DNA of 64,000 bases. Source: Vibrio maritimus (GTDB lineage: Bacteria; Pseudomonadota; Gammaproteobacteria; Enterobacterales; Vibrionaceae). This document shows positions 10,638 to 19,267 of the stretch, piece after piece. A model generated the notes under the pieces. It did not search any database. It saw only the letters and a list, made by a program, of their open reading frames with translations, and had not been told where the DNA came from. The stretch lies in assembly GCA_000755425.1 (NCBI GenBank), contig BBMT01000002.1, positions 124,001-188,000 of the forward strand. Direction: 5' to 3'. Position 1 is the first letter of the stretch; every line of letters begins with the position of its first letter. A program made the translations under genes and the position numbers.

Positions 10638-10798
10638 AATAGTGTGCTGACTCTAAGTTGTTACTGTTTTGTTCTATACAGGGCAGTGTTCATTGCTTGA
10701 TAACAGAAGTAAAGCATTAAACTCGCAAGATGTGTAACGACGTATAAAATGAGACATGTTTCGCGCTGTGAGAGTAAGTGATTGTATGAACTAGATGC

Positions 10799-10831
10799 AA
10801 AAAAGGCGCATGGATTTCTCCATGCGCCTTT
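10799..10831 (-). terminator. Terminator beside the displaced tRNA 3' end
   Basis: AAGGCGCATGGA / TCCATGCGCCTT hairpin followed by T6 on the minus strand, 12 nt beyond the displaced tRNA-Ile half. Probably the original terminator of the tRNA gene before island insertion. Confidence 0.7.
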
Positions 10832-10842
10832 CTAGAATGTTG

Positions 10843-10885
10843 TGGCCCCTCGCAGACTAGAACTGCGGACCAATCGATTATGAGT
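10843..10885. repeat. Island attachment repeat, distal copy (partial tRNA-Ile)
   Basis: 43-bp copy of the tRNA-Ile(CAU) 3' half, from the anticodon loop to the acceptor stem. It matches 24881-24923 at 42 of 43 positions (one A/T difference). The encoded CCA is degraded here (TTG in place of TGG). It marks the island end away from the intact tRNA. Confidence 0.85.
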
Positions 10886-11064
10886 TTTTTTACAGGCACT
10901 TCATACCTTTTCATCCATATTCACGACTTATCACTTATCAACTAGTAGCTGTTGTTTATCAGTGGTTTAGCGTTTTTAATCAAACCTTAGTTCTTCATGC
11001 AAGTTTATGTATTTTCACTGCCGAAGGTAGCTCAGAGGTAGTCAGCAATTAGCAGAGGTGGAAG

Positions 11065-12479
11065 ATGGAAAAAAGCAATAAACTCAAATTAACGGAAAAG
11101 CGATTAATGGAAATCGCAAACCGAACTGTGACCAAAACTCAACGAATCTACGACACTCAAGTGCGCGGCTTGACATTGAAACTGACCCCATTTGGTCACA
11201 AAACCTTTGAGGTTTACAAGAAAGCGAAGTCTGGCAAATCCCCAGTGACCGTGAAGATTTGTCAGTATGGTGATATGTCGTTGGAACAGATCCGTTCCGA
11301 GGCTTATGGGCATCCTCAAACGCTTAGGCAGGGCAAGAACCCAAACCTGTTATTGCGTGAAATAACACGTTCAGACAAGACGTTACAAGACGCATTGGAT
11401 TGGTACGCTAAGACAAAAACCGGGACAATTGAGAATCACACGTTGCTTCAATATCGACGTGCGATCGCCAACTATACACCTACTCTTCTCTCAAAACGCC
11501 TCTCGGACATCACGACCGAGGAGATCATCTCTTCCTATCAGCGCATTGTGGACGGTAAGTGCGACTGGCGCAGAGACGATGGGAGTACCTATAAGATGAG
11601 AAAATTAAGCCCGAGTCAGGCGAATTTGTGGTTTAGAGCGATGAGAGCGATTATCAATCTTGCTATAGATTCTTGCGTAATTGTGATAATTAGCCGATCG
11701 TAAAAGAAAATCCGTTGAAGAACCTGAGTCGCAATAACAAGTTGAAAGATGTTCCCGGAAAGACAACTAGGGTCGCAGATGGTGATATATGCCGCTTTTT
11801 CTATACACTCGACGATTTTCGAGCCAACTCACGTCGTCGCTCAACAGAGTTAGCTATCGCGGATGCGATCGAGTTAGCGTTATTTACTGGTCTCAGACTC
11901 AATGAGGTTCTTGGCTTGACTCGAAGCCAAGTAGACTTAGAGATAGGCGTGATGCACATCGAGCACACAAAGAACAAGGAATCTCTCCATCTGCCAGTCG
12001 GACCGTATGTCAAAGAGCTCTTACAAAAGCGTCTTGATAGCGTCTCAAAGCTCTGTCCATTTCTCTATCCAGCCGATACAGGTGATAAACCAATCCGTGA
12101 GGTGAGAAAAACCGTGCAAAATCTCAAGAAGATTTCTGCGATGGGTGGGCTGCCTGAACTAGATCTGAATTTTCATGACTTACGACGAAGTTCTGTGTCT
12201 ATAGCGGTAGCAGAGCACTTTAGCCCGTATTTGATCAAGCGCCTTGTCAATCCTAAGGTAAAGAAGAACACACGAGACATCACAGAAGTTTATGTTCACT
12301 TCTCTACAGAATATCTAGAGCGCCATATAAGCCATATGGAACAAGCTATTCTGAGACTGGCTGGACGTTTACACCAAACTGAAGCAGAAGGTTTGGATGA
12401 ACAAATTCTGTCGATGGTCAAGCAACTGAATGTGCACCAAAAAACGCTGCTGTTGGGACTTAGTCCCAATTGCTGGTAG
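11065..12479 (+). CDS. int: P4-type tyrosine integrase of the island (frame broken)
   Basis: Catalyses site-specific integration/excision at the tRNA gene. The N-terminal ~90 aa match the DUF4102-type arm-binding domain (LTEKRLMEIANRTV.. IYDTQVRGLTLKLTP). A SAM-like core-binding domain lies at ~110-210. The catalytic domain has Arg in TGLRLNEVLGLT, HDLRRSS (HxxR) and the nucleophile Tyr in EVYVHFS. The frame breaks near 11670-11710, between DSCVIVII and VKENPLKNLSRNNKL. Whether this is a true mutation or a read error is open, given errors elsewhere. It is the first gene inside the distal repeat and points into the island, away from the intact tRNA. Confidence 0.85.
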
Positions 12480-12521
12480 TGAAGTAGTAAAAGTAAACTC
12501 CTTTGAGAGTTAGTTTTATCT

Positions 12522-13723
12522 GTACTAACTCAGACCTGATCTGACAGTTACCCACTTTTCGACTCGGTGCCTGTCAGATTATATCTGGGCTAGATTCTTT
12601 TCAGCCAGATTGATTTCCCATCCTCTAATATCTCTATTGGCGTTCGGCCGCAGCACATTTTTCCTTGATGAGTACGATGATTGTTGTAGTAGTCCATCCA
12701 TTCGTCCAGATCTTTTTGTAACTCTTCGATCGAACCATACAGTTTCTTTCTGAACTTCACTTGGTAGAACTCGTTCAATATGGTTTTGTGGAAGCGTTCG
12801 CAGATACCGTTTGATTGTGGCGACATGGCTTTGGTCTTAGTGTGGTCGATATCGTTGATCGCTAAGTAGAGCTGATAATCATGCTGCTCGACTCGACCGC
12901 AGTATTCAGTTCCTCGGTCAGTTAAGATTCTGAGCATTGGTAGCTCCTGAGCCTCGAAGAACGGTAGAACCTTATCATTCAATATATCAGCAGCGGTGAT
13001 CGGTGTTTTGGTTGTGTAGAGCTTAGCGAAGGCGACCTTGCTATAGGTGTCAACGAAGGTTTGCTGGTAGATGCGCCCAACACATTTCAAGTTGCCAACA
13101 TAGAACGTATCTTGAGAGCCGAGATAACCTGGGTGCGCTGTTTCTATCTCACCACACGCCTCATCATCATGCTTTTTGCGCTCAAGGGCTGCGACTTGCT
13201 CTTCCGTTAATATGATGCCGTTCTCTGCGACCTGTTTCTCCAGAGCAACAAGGCGTTTTTTAAAGTTCTCTAGGTCATTGCAAAGCCAGATTGAGCGAAC
13301 GCCACTAGGAGAGATAAACACACCAAGTTTACGCAGTTCATTGCTTGTTCTGACTTGACCATGTGCAGAGAAGTCGATAGCGTACTTGAGAGCGGCTTGT
13401 TCAGTTTCACTATCGATTCGATTCTTCAGGTTTGGTGTTCTACGGCTTTGATTAATCAGAGCATCGATACCACCAGTTTCAACTAACTCTTGATAACGAT
13501 AGAAAGTGTCTCTTGATACGCCCATGACCTTGCAGGCTTTGATACATTGCCGAGTTCTTCTGCAAGATTGAGAAGGCCAGCTTTGTGTTTGATGATTGGG
13601 TTGCTAGTATGAAGCATCAGAGTTACCTCTTATTGTCTTTGATTACGGATTCAGCACCTTTAATCAAAGTGGGTAACTCTCTTCTTTTCAAATTGAAGTG
13701 TCAGATCTAGTCGGAACTAATAC
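12522..13723. mobile_element. IS481-like insertion sequence
   Basis: About 1.2 kb with imperfect terminal inverted repeats at 12522-12546 and 13699-13723 (19 of 25 matching, both carrying GATCTGACA). A second inner inverted pair, GTTACCCACTTT, lies at 12546-12557 and 13666-13677. It contains one transposase gene. The exact ends are uncertain because the two pairs suggest slightly different boundaries. It sits directly downstream of the integrase. Confidence 0.7.
12590..13617 (-). CDS. DDE transposase, IS481 family
   Basis: N-terminal helix-turn-helix (VSRDTFYRYQELVETGG) then an rve integrase core with D in FVDTYSKVAF, D in LTDRGTEYCG and E in SNGICERFHKT, the complete DDE triad. The start is taken at 13617 (MLHTSNPIIKHKAGLL). 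A single missing A near 13538 separates it from the 311-aa main ORF and restores NVSKACKVMGVSRDTF. About 340 aa, the usual length for this family. Probably functional if the break is an error. Confidence 0.85.
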
Positions 13724-13861
13724 ATTTTATCAAACAATGAGCGATATCTCACCTTGATTATCTTGTCTCTCAACGTTGTGTGGCTTCTCATGTACAATTG
13801 TTACGAAGCCACAAAATAAAGCTCAATGTATTGGGAACTGAGTGATTCTAAACACATCTTT

Positions 13862-14451
13862 GTCGGATAGGAGGCACCTGTGGCCAGGTGCCTCCCTCCT
13901 CAGAACCGTACGTGCAATTTTCACTGCATACGGCTTAAGCCTCCACGAAGGCACCGTTAAGCACCCAGTAACCAAATTACCTTTGCGATACACACTTAAA
14001 GCTTTAAAACTGCCCCAATGGTGACTCAGTGAAAAAGAATAAGAAACCACGGTTCGTTGTCAGAAGACGCACTAATTTCATTCGAAATCATCATTTGCTT
14101 TTCTTCTTTAATAAAGTTCTTCAAGCTATCTCGCAACGGGAGACCAGTTAGAAGTCAGCTCGCTTTCGCGCCAGGTATAAACCTGTATCCCCTTCATTAC
14201 AAAAGGGCATTCGCTTTCTCTAACCTCCTTTACCTGCATATCTATCGGCAACCCTCACAGGCTGCTTTCCCATAGGGAGATATACAGGCTTACCCTGTTC
14301 CGTATGTTGCGTAAAGTGTCAACTTAGATGCCCACTATAGTGCGAAGAGTACGCTGATCACGAAAGAGTAATGTTCAATCTCTTTCCGACTCTCGTTGCC
14401 ATTTTGGCTACAGCGTATTAACCACTTCCGCTGCTTCATCGTATAACGCAC
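13862..14451 (-). mobile_element. Group II intron remnant lacking its maturase/RT gene
   Basis: On the minus strand the element starts with GTGCG at 14451, the group II 5' consensus, followed by a domain I-like region. The 34-nt segment 13903-13936 is a textbook domain V (CCGTATG..GTACGGTTC with a GAAA-like loop). A domain VI hairpin (GGAGGCACCT/AGGTGCCTCC) follows and the element ends in AC at ~13862. The translated stretch HHWGSFKALSVYRKG is a sequence I associate with the 3' side of such intron ORFs. The encoded protein is almost wholly deleted: a short ORF opening MMISNEISASSDNEPW ends at once. About 590 nt remain. Confidence 0.8.
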
Positions 14452-14571
14452 CTTACATAGATTCACATTACATTCATCATATTGACTACCTAGCACTTAC
14501 CCGAGTTGTGGTTCTCAGGAGGAACATCTTCTCACGATTCCACTCATTTCTTTAATTGAGGAAACCTCAGC

Positions 14572-15483
14572 CTATTTAGCCCCGAATTTTGATGCTCGTT
14601 GAAGCGTTATGGCACTGACTAATCCTATTATCATTGCTGGCCATAGAGTTAATCCCCTTGTGACAATCGATGCGATAAGAGCAATGTCACCATCCACTTG
14701 AATTTGAGTGAGTAGCCACACCATCCCTATCTCTGTTACGCCGATCCCACTTGGAATAAGTGAAGCAGCTCCAATTAGTAGGCTTAAGCAATAAATGCTG
14801 ATAGCGGTCATTAAATTTATCTCAACGCCTAATGAAATAAGCAACGCATAAAGAACAACCCCTTGAAGTAGCCAAGCTAAGAAAGATAAAGGTAGGTTTT
14901 TACTAAGAGTGAGAGGACTCCATTGGGACTTTAATTCTTCGATAGGTAAGTGGGTTTTTAGTCCGTTAACCCAAGCTAGAAAAGGATAGGCAGTAAAACA
15001 GGCGAGCAATAGTCCAGCGGGAAGAATGAAGAAACTGTCATTGAAATGAGTCGCTAAAAAATAACTGCCCAAACATGCAACGGCTATGACATCGAGTAAT
15101 CGTTCAGAGAGAAAACTGAAAAAAGTAAATTTAAAGGGTATACCTAGTTGAGATAAATGGGTTGCTCTCATTAGTTCTCCAACCTTTCCCGGAGAGGCGG
15201 TAAAAGAAAACCCAGAAAAATAGATTAACGTATGTTTTGAAAGTGAAGCCTTGTATTCCTTAAGTCTCATATATCTGAACCATCGCAAGCTTCGAAAAAG
15301 ATAGCTTCCAATCGCGAGTGATAAGGACATGATAAATACTGATGTCGGTAACTTGCTGAGGTGATGAGTGAGGTCTTTTGTTTCTGGAAAGTTTTTCCAA
15401 CAAATGATGATGACAAAAAGAAAGGCGAACCCTAAGTACCATTTACGGATAGCTCTTAGGGTTTTAGAGGTGGAGAGTGTCAT
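14572..15483 (-). CDS. Flippase-like membrane protein (lysylphosphatidylglycerol synthase TM family)
   Basis: 303 aa, about eight predicted membrane helices, with the family landmarks RSLRWFRYMRL, ASPGKVGELMRA and LLIGAASLIPSGIGVTEIG (PGGxGxxE-type). The family includes membrane proteins proposed to move lipid-linked sugars. It lies back to back (no gap) with the PAP2-like gene and the UbiA-type transferase upstream, so it shares their transcript. A role in handling the polyprenyl-phosphate sugar is inferred from this context. Confidence 0.75.
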   Translation of the reverse strand: MTLSTSKTLRAIRKWYLGFAFLFVIIICWKNFPETKDLTHHLSKLPTSVFIMSLSLAIGSYLFRSLRWFRYMRLKEYKASLSKHTLIYFSGFSFTASPGKVGELMRATHLSQLGIPFKFTFFSFLSERLLDVIAVACLGSYFLATHFNDSFFILPAGLLLACFTAYPFLAWVNGLKTHLPIEELKSQWSPLTLSKNLPLSFLAWLLQGVVLYALLISLGVEINLMTAISIYCLSLLIGAASLIPSGIGVTEIGMVWLLTQIQVDGDIALIASIVTRGLTLWPAMIIGLVSAITLQRASKFGAK

Positions 15484-15902
15484 TTAGAAACCAGAGAAAA
15501 CAGCATGAACCATCGCTGCAGATATAACGCCACTGATAATGCCTGCGAGAATTTCGAGTCGAGTATGCCCCATTCGCTCTCTCAGAGTTTTTTCATCTGT
15601 ATTTTGGTTGATAATGTTGATGGCTTTGGCGTGTTTACCAATTTGTTGCCTTAAGCTGTTTGCATCGAGCATGACAATGAAGCCAGAGCCAAGGCAACAA
15701 CCAAAGCGGGGCTATCCAATCCCTCTTTGAAAGTAATAATGGCCGTAGCGCTGCTCACAATAGCGCTATGGTTGCTCGGCATGCCGCCATAGCCAATTAA
15801 GTCAAAGGCTAATCGTCTTGATTTGATGGTGTTGATGGCAAACTTAGCACAGCCAGTAATCAGCCATGCAAAAAACGGCGTGATGAGGTAACTTAAATCC
15901 AT
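15484..15902 (-). CDS. Divergent PAP2-family phosphatase (DUF212), candidate DPPR phosphatase
   Basis: Small membrane protein with the PAP2-like motifs YGGMPSNHSAIVSS and MGHTRLEILAGIISG, characteristic of the DUF212/YuiD group. The frame breaks near 15683, where one missing G separates the two halves. Restoring it gives ALGFIVMLDANSLRQQ, total ~140 aa, normal for the family. It lies between the UbiA-like transferase and the flippase-like gene. In mycobacteria a PAP2 phosphatase gene (Rv3807c) sits beside the DPPR synthase gene (Rv3806c) and is proposed to remove the 5-phosphate. The same job is inferred here. Confidence 0.75.
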
Positions 15903-15913
15903 AACAATCCCCT

Positions 15914-16756
15914 CTAAACCGTTAAGCCATAAATACAAGCGCCAACCCAACCAACAATAGTTAGCTGCAAAATACGATCGTTAAATAACGCATCTGTTGG
16001 TGATTCACCAGAGTCTTCCATTTCAACAATGAACCAGTATCGATAAAGCCCAAATAGAACGAACGGAATAGTGAAGACCATGTCGGGTCTGTCTGACATG
16101 ACAAATAGGCTGTAAAAAAGGATCGCACAAGTTGCTGACATTTCTGCGTATTTATCGATGAGGTTCAATGAATAATTTTTTAGTACATCTCGCGCAGAGG
16201 CCCCACTTTTAACCAACTCTTGTCTACGCTTGATGGCTGCTAGATATAAAGCCAAAGAGAGCGTTGTAATGAACATCCAAGATGAGAGTGGAACCGATAA
16301 TGAAACTGCACCGGCCAGAACTCGCAGTACAAATCCGGTTGCAATGGTAAAGATATCTAAAACCGGTTGGTGCTTTAAATAAAAAGTATAAGCCACGTTC
16401 AAGAGAAGGTAGCTAACCACTACCACAACGACTTTGGGGTAGAAAAAGGTAGAGGCAACAACGATGGCATATAGCGCAACCATCAATAGACGAGCAGCCC
16501 CTTTACTGACTTCACCAGATGCTAATGGCCTTGTTTTGGACTTAACAGGGTGTTTTTTATCGTTCTCAATGTCGCTGTAGTCATTGAGAACATAAGTCGC
16601 CGATGAAGCTAAACAGAAAATCACAAAAGCAGCGGTGGCTGATTGTATTGCTTCAGGGCTTGTGAAAAGTCCAGAAAAGAGGAGTGGTGCAAGCACAAAG
16701 GCATTTTTGACCCATTGTTTTGGACGCATTAGACGCAAAATTGGCGGCATAGACAT
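15914..16756 (-). CDS. Decaprenyl-phosphate phosphoribosyltransferase-like (UbiA family)
   Basis: 280 aa, multi-helix UbiA prenyltransferase fold with the Asp motif NDYSDIENDKKHPVKS followed by TRPLASGEVS, the pattern of DPPR synthases (Rv3806c type). A second loop AAIKRRQELVKSGASARDV also matches. The enzyme would transfer 5-phosphoribose from PRPP to a polyprenyl phosphate at the inner membrane, the committed step to polyprenyl-phospho-arabinose. It is divergent from gtrA-dprE1-dprE2, with the shared promoter region at ~16757-16834. Confidence 0.85.
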   Translation of the reverse strand: MSMPPILRLMRPKQWVKNAFVLAPLLFSGLFTSPEAIQSATAAFVIFCLASSATYVLNDYSDIENDKKHPVKSKTRPLASGEVSKGAARLLMVALYAIVVASTFFYPKVVVVVVSYLLLNVAYTFYLKHQPVLDIFTIATGFVLRVLAGAVSLSVPLSSWMFITTLSLALYLAAIKRRQELVKSGASARDVLKNYSLNLIDKYAEMSATCAILFYSLFVMSDRPDMVFTIPFVLFGLYRYWFIVEMEDSGESPTDALFNDRILQLTIVGWVGACIYGLTV

Positions 16757-16834
16757 ATCGGTATAAGCTCAGTTTCATGCATTGTCGTGAGGGGTATGGT
16801 ATCATACCGTTTTATTGAAATTAAATGGTATCTC

Positions 16835-17230
16835 ATGTCAAAGGCCGCTTTCTACGTGCTTTTTGCGGTTATCGCAACACTAGTCAATCTAATAGGGCAA
16901 GAAGTGACAACGACACTTATCGATAGTCAGTACGAATTATTTTTTAGCATGTTAGTTGGCACTGCTTTGGGATTAATTGTTAAGTATTTACTCGATAAGA
17001 AGTTCATTTTTCAATACACCACCGAAACCTCCTCAAAAGATTTCATGACATTCATCCTGTATAGCGGAATGGGTGTCGTAACGACGTGCATATTTTGGGT
17101 AACAGAGTATGCCTTTGATGTGTGGTTTGATACCAAAACCATGCGCTACATTGGTGCCGTCATTGGCTTAAGTGTCGGTTATATGACGAAGTATTATTTA
17201 GATAAAAAGTTTGTGTTTGTAGAGCGTTAA
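16835..17230 (+). CDS. GtrA-family membrane protein
   Basis: 132 aa with four hydrophobic helices and the paired motif KYLLDKKFIF / KYYLDKKFVF at the ends of helices 2 and 4, diagnostic of GtrA. The start at MSKAAFYVLFAV is preferred to an upstream in-frame ATG (16787) that would add a polar extension. The stop TAA abuts the ATG of the DprE1-like gene. In mycobacteria a GtrA protein (Rv3789) is linked to decaprenyl-phospho-arabinose flipping or scaffolding. A parallel role is inferred. Confidence 0.85.
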   Translation: MSKAAFYVLFAVIATLVNLIGQEVTTTLIDSQYELFFSMLVGTALGLIVKYLLDKKFIFQYTTETSSKDFMTFILYSGMGVVTTCIFWVTEYAFDVWFDTKTMRYIGAVIGLSVGYMTKYYLDKKFVFVER

Positions 17231-18526
17231 ATGAAAAAAATAACGAGTTGGGGTAAGTACCCTGTTGTTGAATCAGAGGTCATTACCCCTGCTTCAAATA
17301 GAGAATTATCAACGTCAGACAAGGCTATTTCTGGGATTGGTCGAGGCTTAGGCCGCAGCTACGGAGATAGTGCACTGTCATCCAGTGTTATTGAGAGCAG
17401 CCGTTGGAATCACTTCATCTCCTTTGATGCAGAGTCAGGAATACTTTGTTGTGAAGCCGGTGTTTCACTCGACAATATTTTAATGACGTTTGTCCCTAAA
17501 GGGTGGTTTTTATCGGTTACGCCAGGTACGAAATTCGTAACAGTGGGTGGCGCCATTGCCAGTGATGTTCATGGTAAAAACCATCATGTTGAGGGGACGT
17601 TCTGTGATCATGTTACCTCACTGAAATTGGTGATTGCCGATAAAGAGTACATTTGTTCAAAAAAGCAAAATGCTGATCTTTTCTATGCAACGTGCGGTGG
17701 CATGGGGCTAACGGGGGTGATTACAGAGGCGACATTTAAATTGAAACCTATAAAAAGTGCTTACATTAATCAAAAGGTTATCAAAGCAAAGAACCTAGAA
17801 ACGGTATTAGACCTTTTTGATGAGTATCAAGACATCACATACTCCGTTGCTTGGATAGATTGCTTGTCGACAGGTAAGAGTTTAGGACGCTCACTTCTCA
17901 TGTTGGGTGAGCATGCAGATAAAGGCGAGCTAAAGACGCATAAAGACGGCTTATTGAATATGCCTTTCGACATGCCATCGTTCCTTTTAAACAAGTACAC
18001 CATTCAGGCTTTTAATTCAGCTTACTCAAACAAACAGCTCAGTGAAGAAGTGAACAGCATTGTTCACTATGATCCGTTCTTCTATCCATTAGATGTCGTC
18101 CATAACTGGAATCGAATGTATGGCAAGCAAGGTTTCACTCAATATCAGTTCGTCATTCCTAAATCTGCGGGCAAAGAGGGGTTAACGGAAATTTTAGAAT
18201 CGATAGCCGAATCAAAGCAAGGCTCTTTCTTAGCGGTTCTTAAGGTTTTTGGAGAGGGTAATCAAAATACACTCTCTTTCCCGATGGAAGGGTACACCTT
18301 AGCACTGGACTTTAAGCTAACGGACAAGCTGTTTGGATTGCTTGATACGCTGGATGAGATTGTTAGAAAACATGATGGTCGATTGTACCTCTCTAAAGAC
18401 GTTCGTATGTCTGAAGAGATGTTTAAGTCAGGCTACCCACAATGGGAAGAGTTTAAAAAACTAAGAGAAGAGTATGGCGCAGATGCGCTGTATAACTCTC
18501 TTCAATCACAACGTATTGGGTTATAA
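17231..18526 (+). CDS. DprE1-like FAD-dependent decaprenylphosphoryl-ribose oxidase
   Basis: 431-aa FAD-binding (VAO type) oxidoreductase. Residues ~30-190 hold the FAD domain with GRGLGRSYGDSAL and GGAIASDVHGKNHH. The latter matches the conserved stretch of DprE1. The C-terminal ALO-like domain ends in GRLYLSKDVRMSEEMF and YPQWEEFKKLREEYG, as in DprE1. The predicted reaction is oxidation of the 2'-OH of polyprenyl-phospho-ribose to the keto intermediate. The gene is intact and starts immediately after the gtrA stop. Confidence 0.85.
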   Translation: MKKITSWGKYPVVESEVITPASNRELSTSDKAISGIGRGLGRSYGDSALSSSVIESSRWNHFISFDAESGILCCEAGVSLDNILMTFVPKGWFLSVTPGTKFVTVGGAIASDVHGKNHHVEGTFCDHVTSLKLVIADKEYICSKKQNADLFYATCGGMGLTGVITEATFKLKPIKSAYINQKVIKAKNLETVLDLFDEYQDITYSVAWIDCLSTGKSLGRSLLMLGEHADKGELKTHKDGLLNMPFDMPSFLLNKYTIQAFNSAYSNKQLSEEVNSIVHYDPFFYPLDVVHNWNRMYGKQGFTQYQFVIPKSAGKEGLTEILESIAESKQGSFLAVLKVFGEGNQNTLSFPMEGYTLALDFKLTDKLFGLLDTLDEIVRKHDGRLYLSKDVRMSEEMFKSGYPQWEEFKKLREEYGADALYNSLQSQRIGL

Positions 18527-18529
18527 CAC

Positions 18530-19267
18530 GTGAAAAATATCATGATAATTGGTGCAACCTCAGCAATGGCTGAGGAGGCTGCCAAGTTGTACGCCTCAGA
18601 GAAAGCGAATTTATATTTGCTTGCTCGAAATGAGGAAAGACTTTCTCTGATTAAGAATGATTTGATGGTCAGAGGCGCATCTGCAGTTTATACGCATCCT
18701 TTTGATGCGAATGACTTTGAATCACACAAAGCTCTTATGGAAGAGGCGTTTACCACGTTAGGTAAAGTGGATGTAGTTTTAGTGGCTCATGGTAGTTTAC
18801 CAATCCAAGAAGAATGCAACGCCGATTCATTAAAGACAATTACAGAAATGAATACTAATGGTGTGAGTGTGGTGTCGATACTGACTCACATTGCGAACCT
18901 AATGGAGCTACAAAAATCAGGAAACATAACCGTTATCACCAGCGTAGCAGGCGACAGAGGTCGTCAGTCCAATTACGTTTACGGCGCAGCAAAAGGTATG
19001 GTCTCTACTTTCTTGCAAGGTCTATCGCAGAGGCTGAGTAAGTCAGGTGTTCATGTGTTAGATATCAAGCCAGGTTTTGTTGATACACCGATGACGGTCG
19101 AGTTTGATAAAGGTGCGCTTTGGGCTAAGCCTGAGAAGGTGGCTGAAATCATTAAGAAGAGAATCGAAAAGAAATCGAATTTTTCTTATGCACCAGCTTT
19201 TTGGTTTTTTATTATGACGATAATTAAAAGTGTTCCGCGAACTATTTTTGACAAAGTAAAACTATGA
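18530..19267 (+). CDS. DprE2-like SDR, decaprenylphosphoryl-keto-ribose reductase
   Basis: 245-aa short-chain dehydrogenase. The N-terminal nucleotide site is MIIGATSAMAEEAAKLYA (GATSxMA, as in DprE2). The catalytic Ser-Tyr-Lys is visible in VITSVAGDRGRQSNYVYGAAKG, split as TSVAGDRG and YVYGAAK. KPGFVDTPM follows. With DprE1 it would complete epimerisation to polyprenyl-phospho-arabinose. GTG start 3 nt after dprE1. Its stop overlaps the next gene by ATGA, so the downstream membrane protein is probably coupled. Confidence 0.85.
   Translation: MKNIMIIGATSAMAEEAAKLYASEKANLYLLARNEERLSLIKNDLMVRGASAVYTHPFDANDFESHKALMEEAFTTLGKVDVVLVAHGSLPIQEECNADSLKTITEMNTNGVSVVSILTHIANLMELQKSGNITVITSVAGDRGRQSNYVYGAAKGMVSTFLQGLSQRLSKSGVHVLDIKPGFVDTPMTVEFDKGALWAKPEKVAEIIKKRIEKKSNFSYAPAFWFFIMTIIKSVPRTIFDKVKL

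Noticed and set aside
10717..10914. 65-codon minus ORF over the distal att repeat
   Set aside because: It is translation of the tRNA fragment and terminator, not a protein gene.
11024..11041. tRNA-like stretch GGTAGCTCAGAGGTAG upstream of the integrase
   Set aside because: Matches a D-arm only. No acceptor stem, anticodon arm or T-loop follows.
13779..13814. TGTGGCTTC/GAAGCCACA hairpin between the IS and the intron
   Set aside because: Considered a terminator or intron target. The loop is long and no T-run follows on the relevant strand, so no feature is called.
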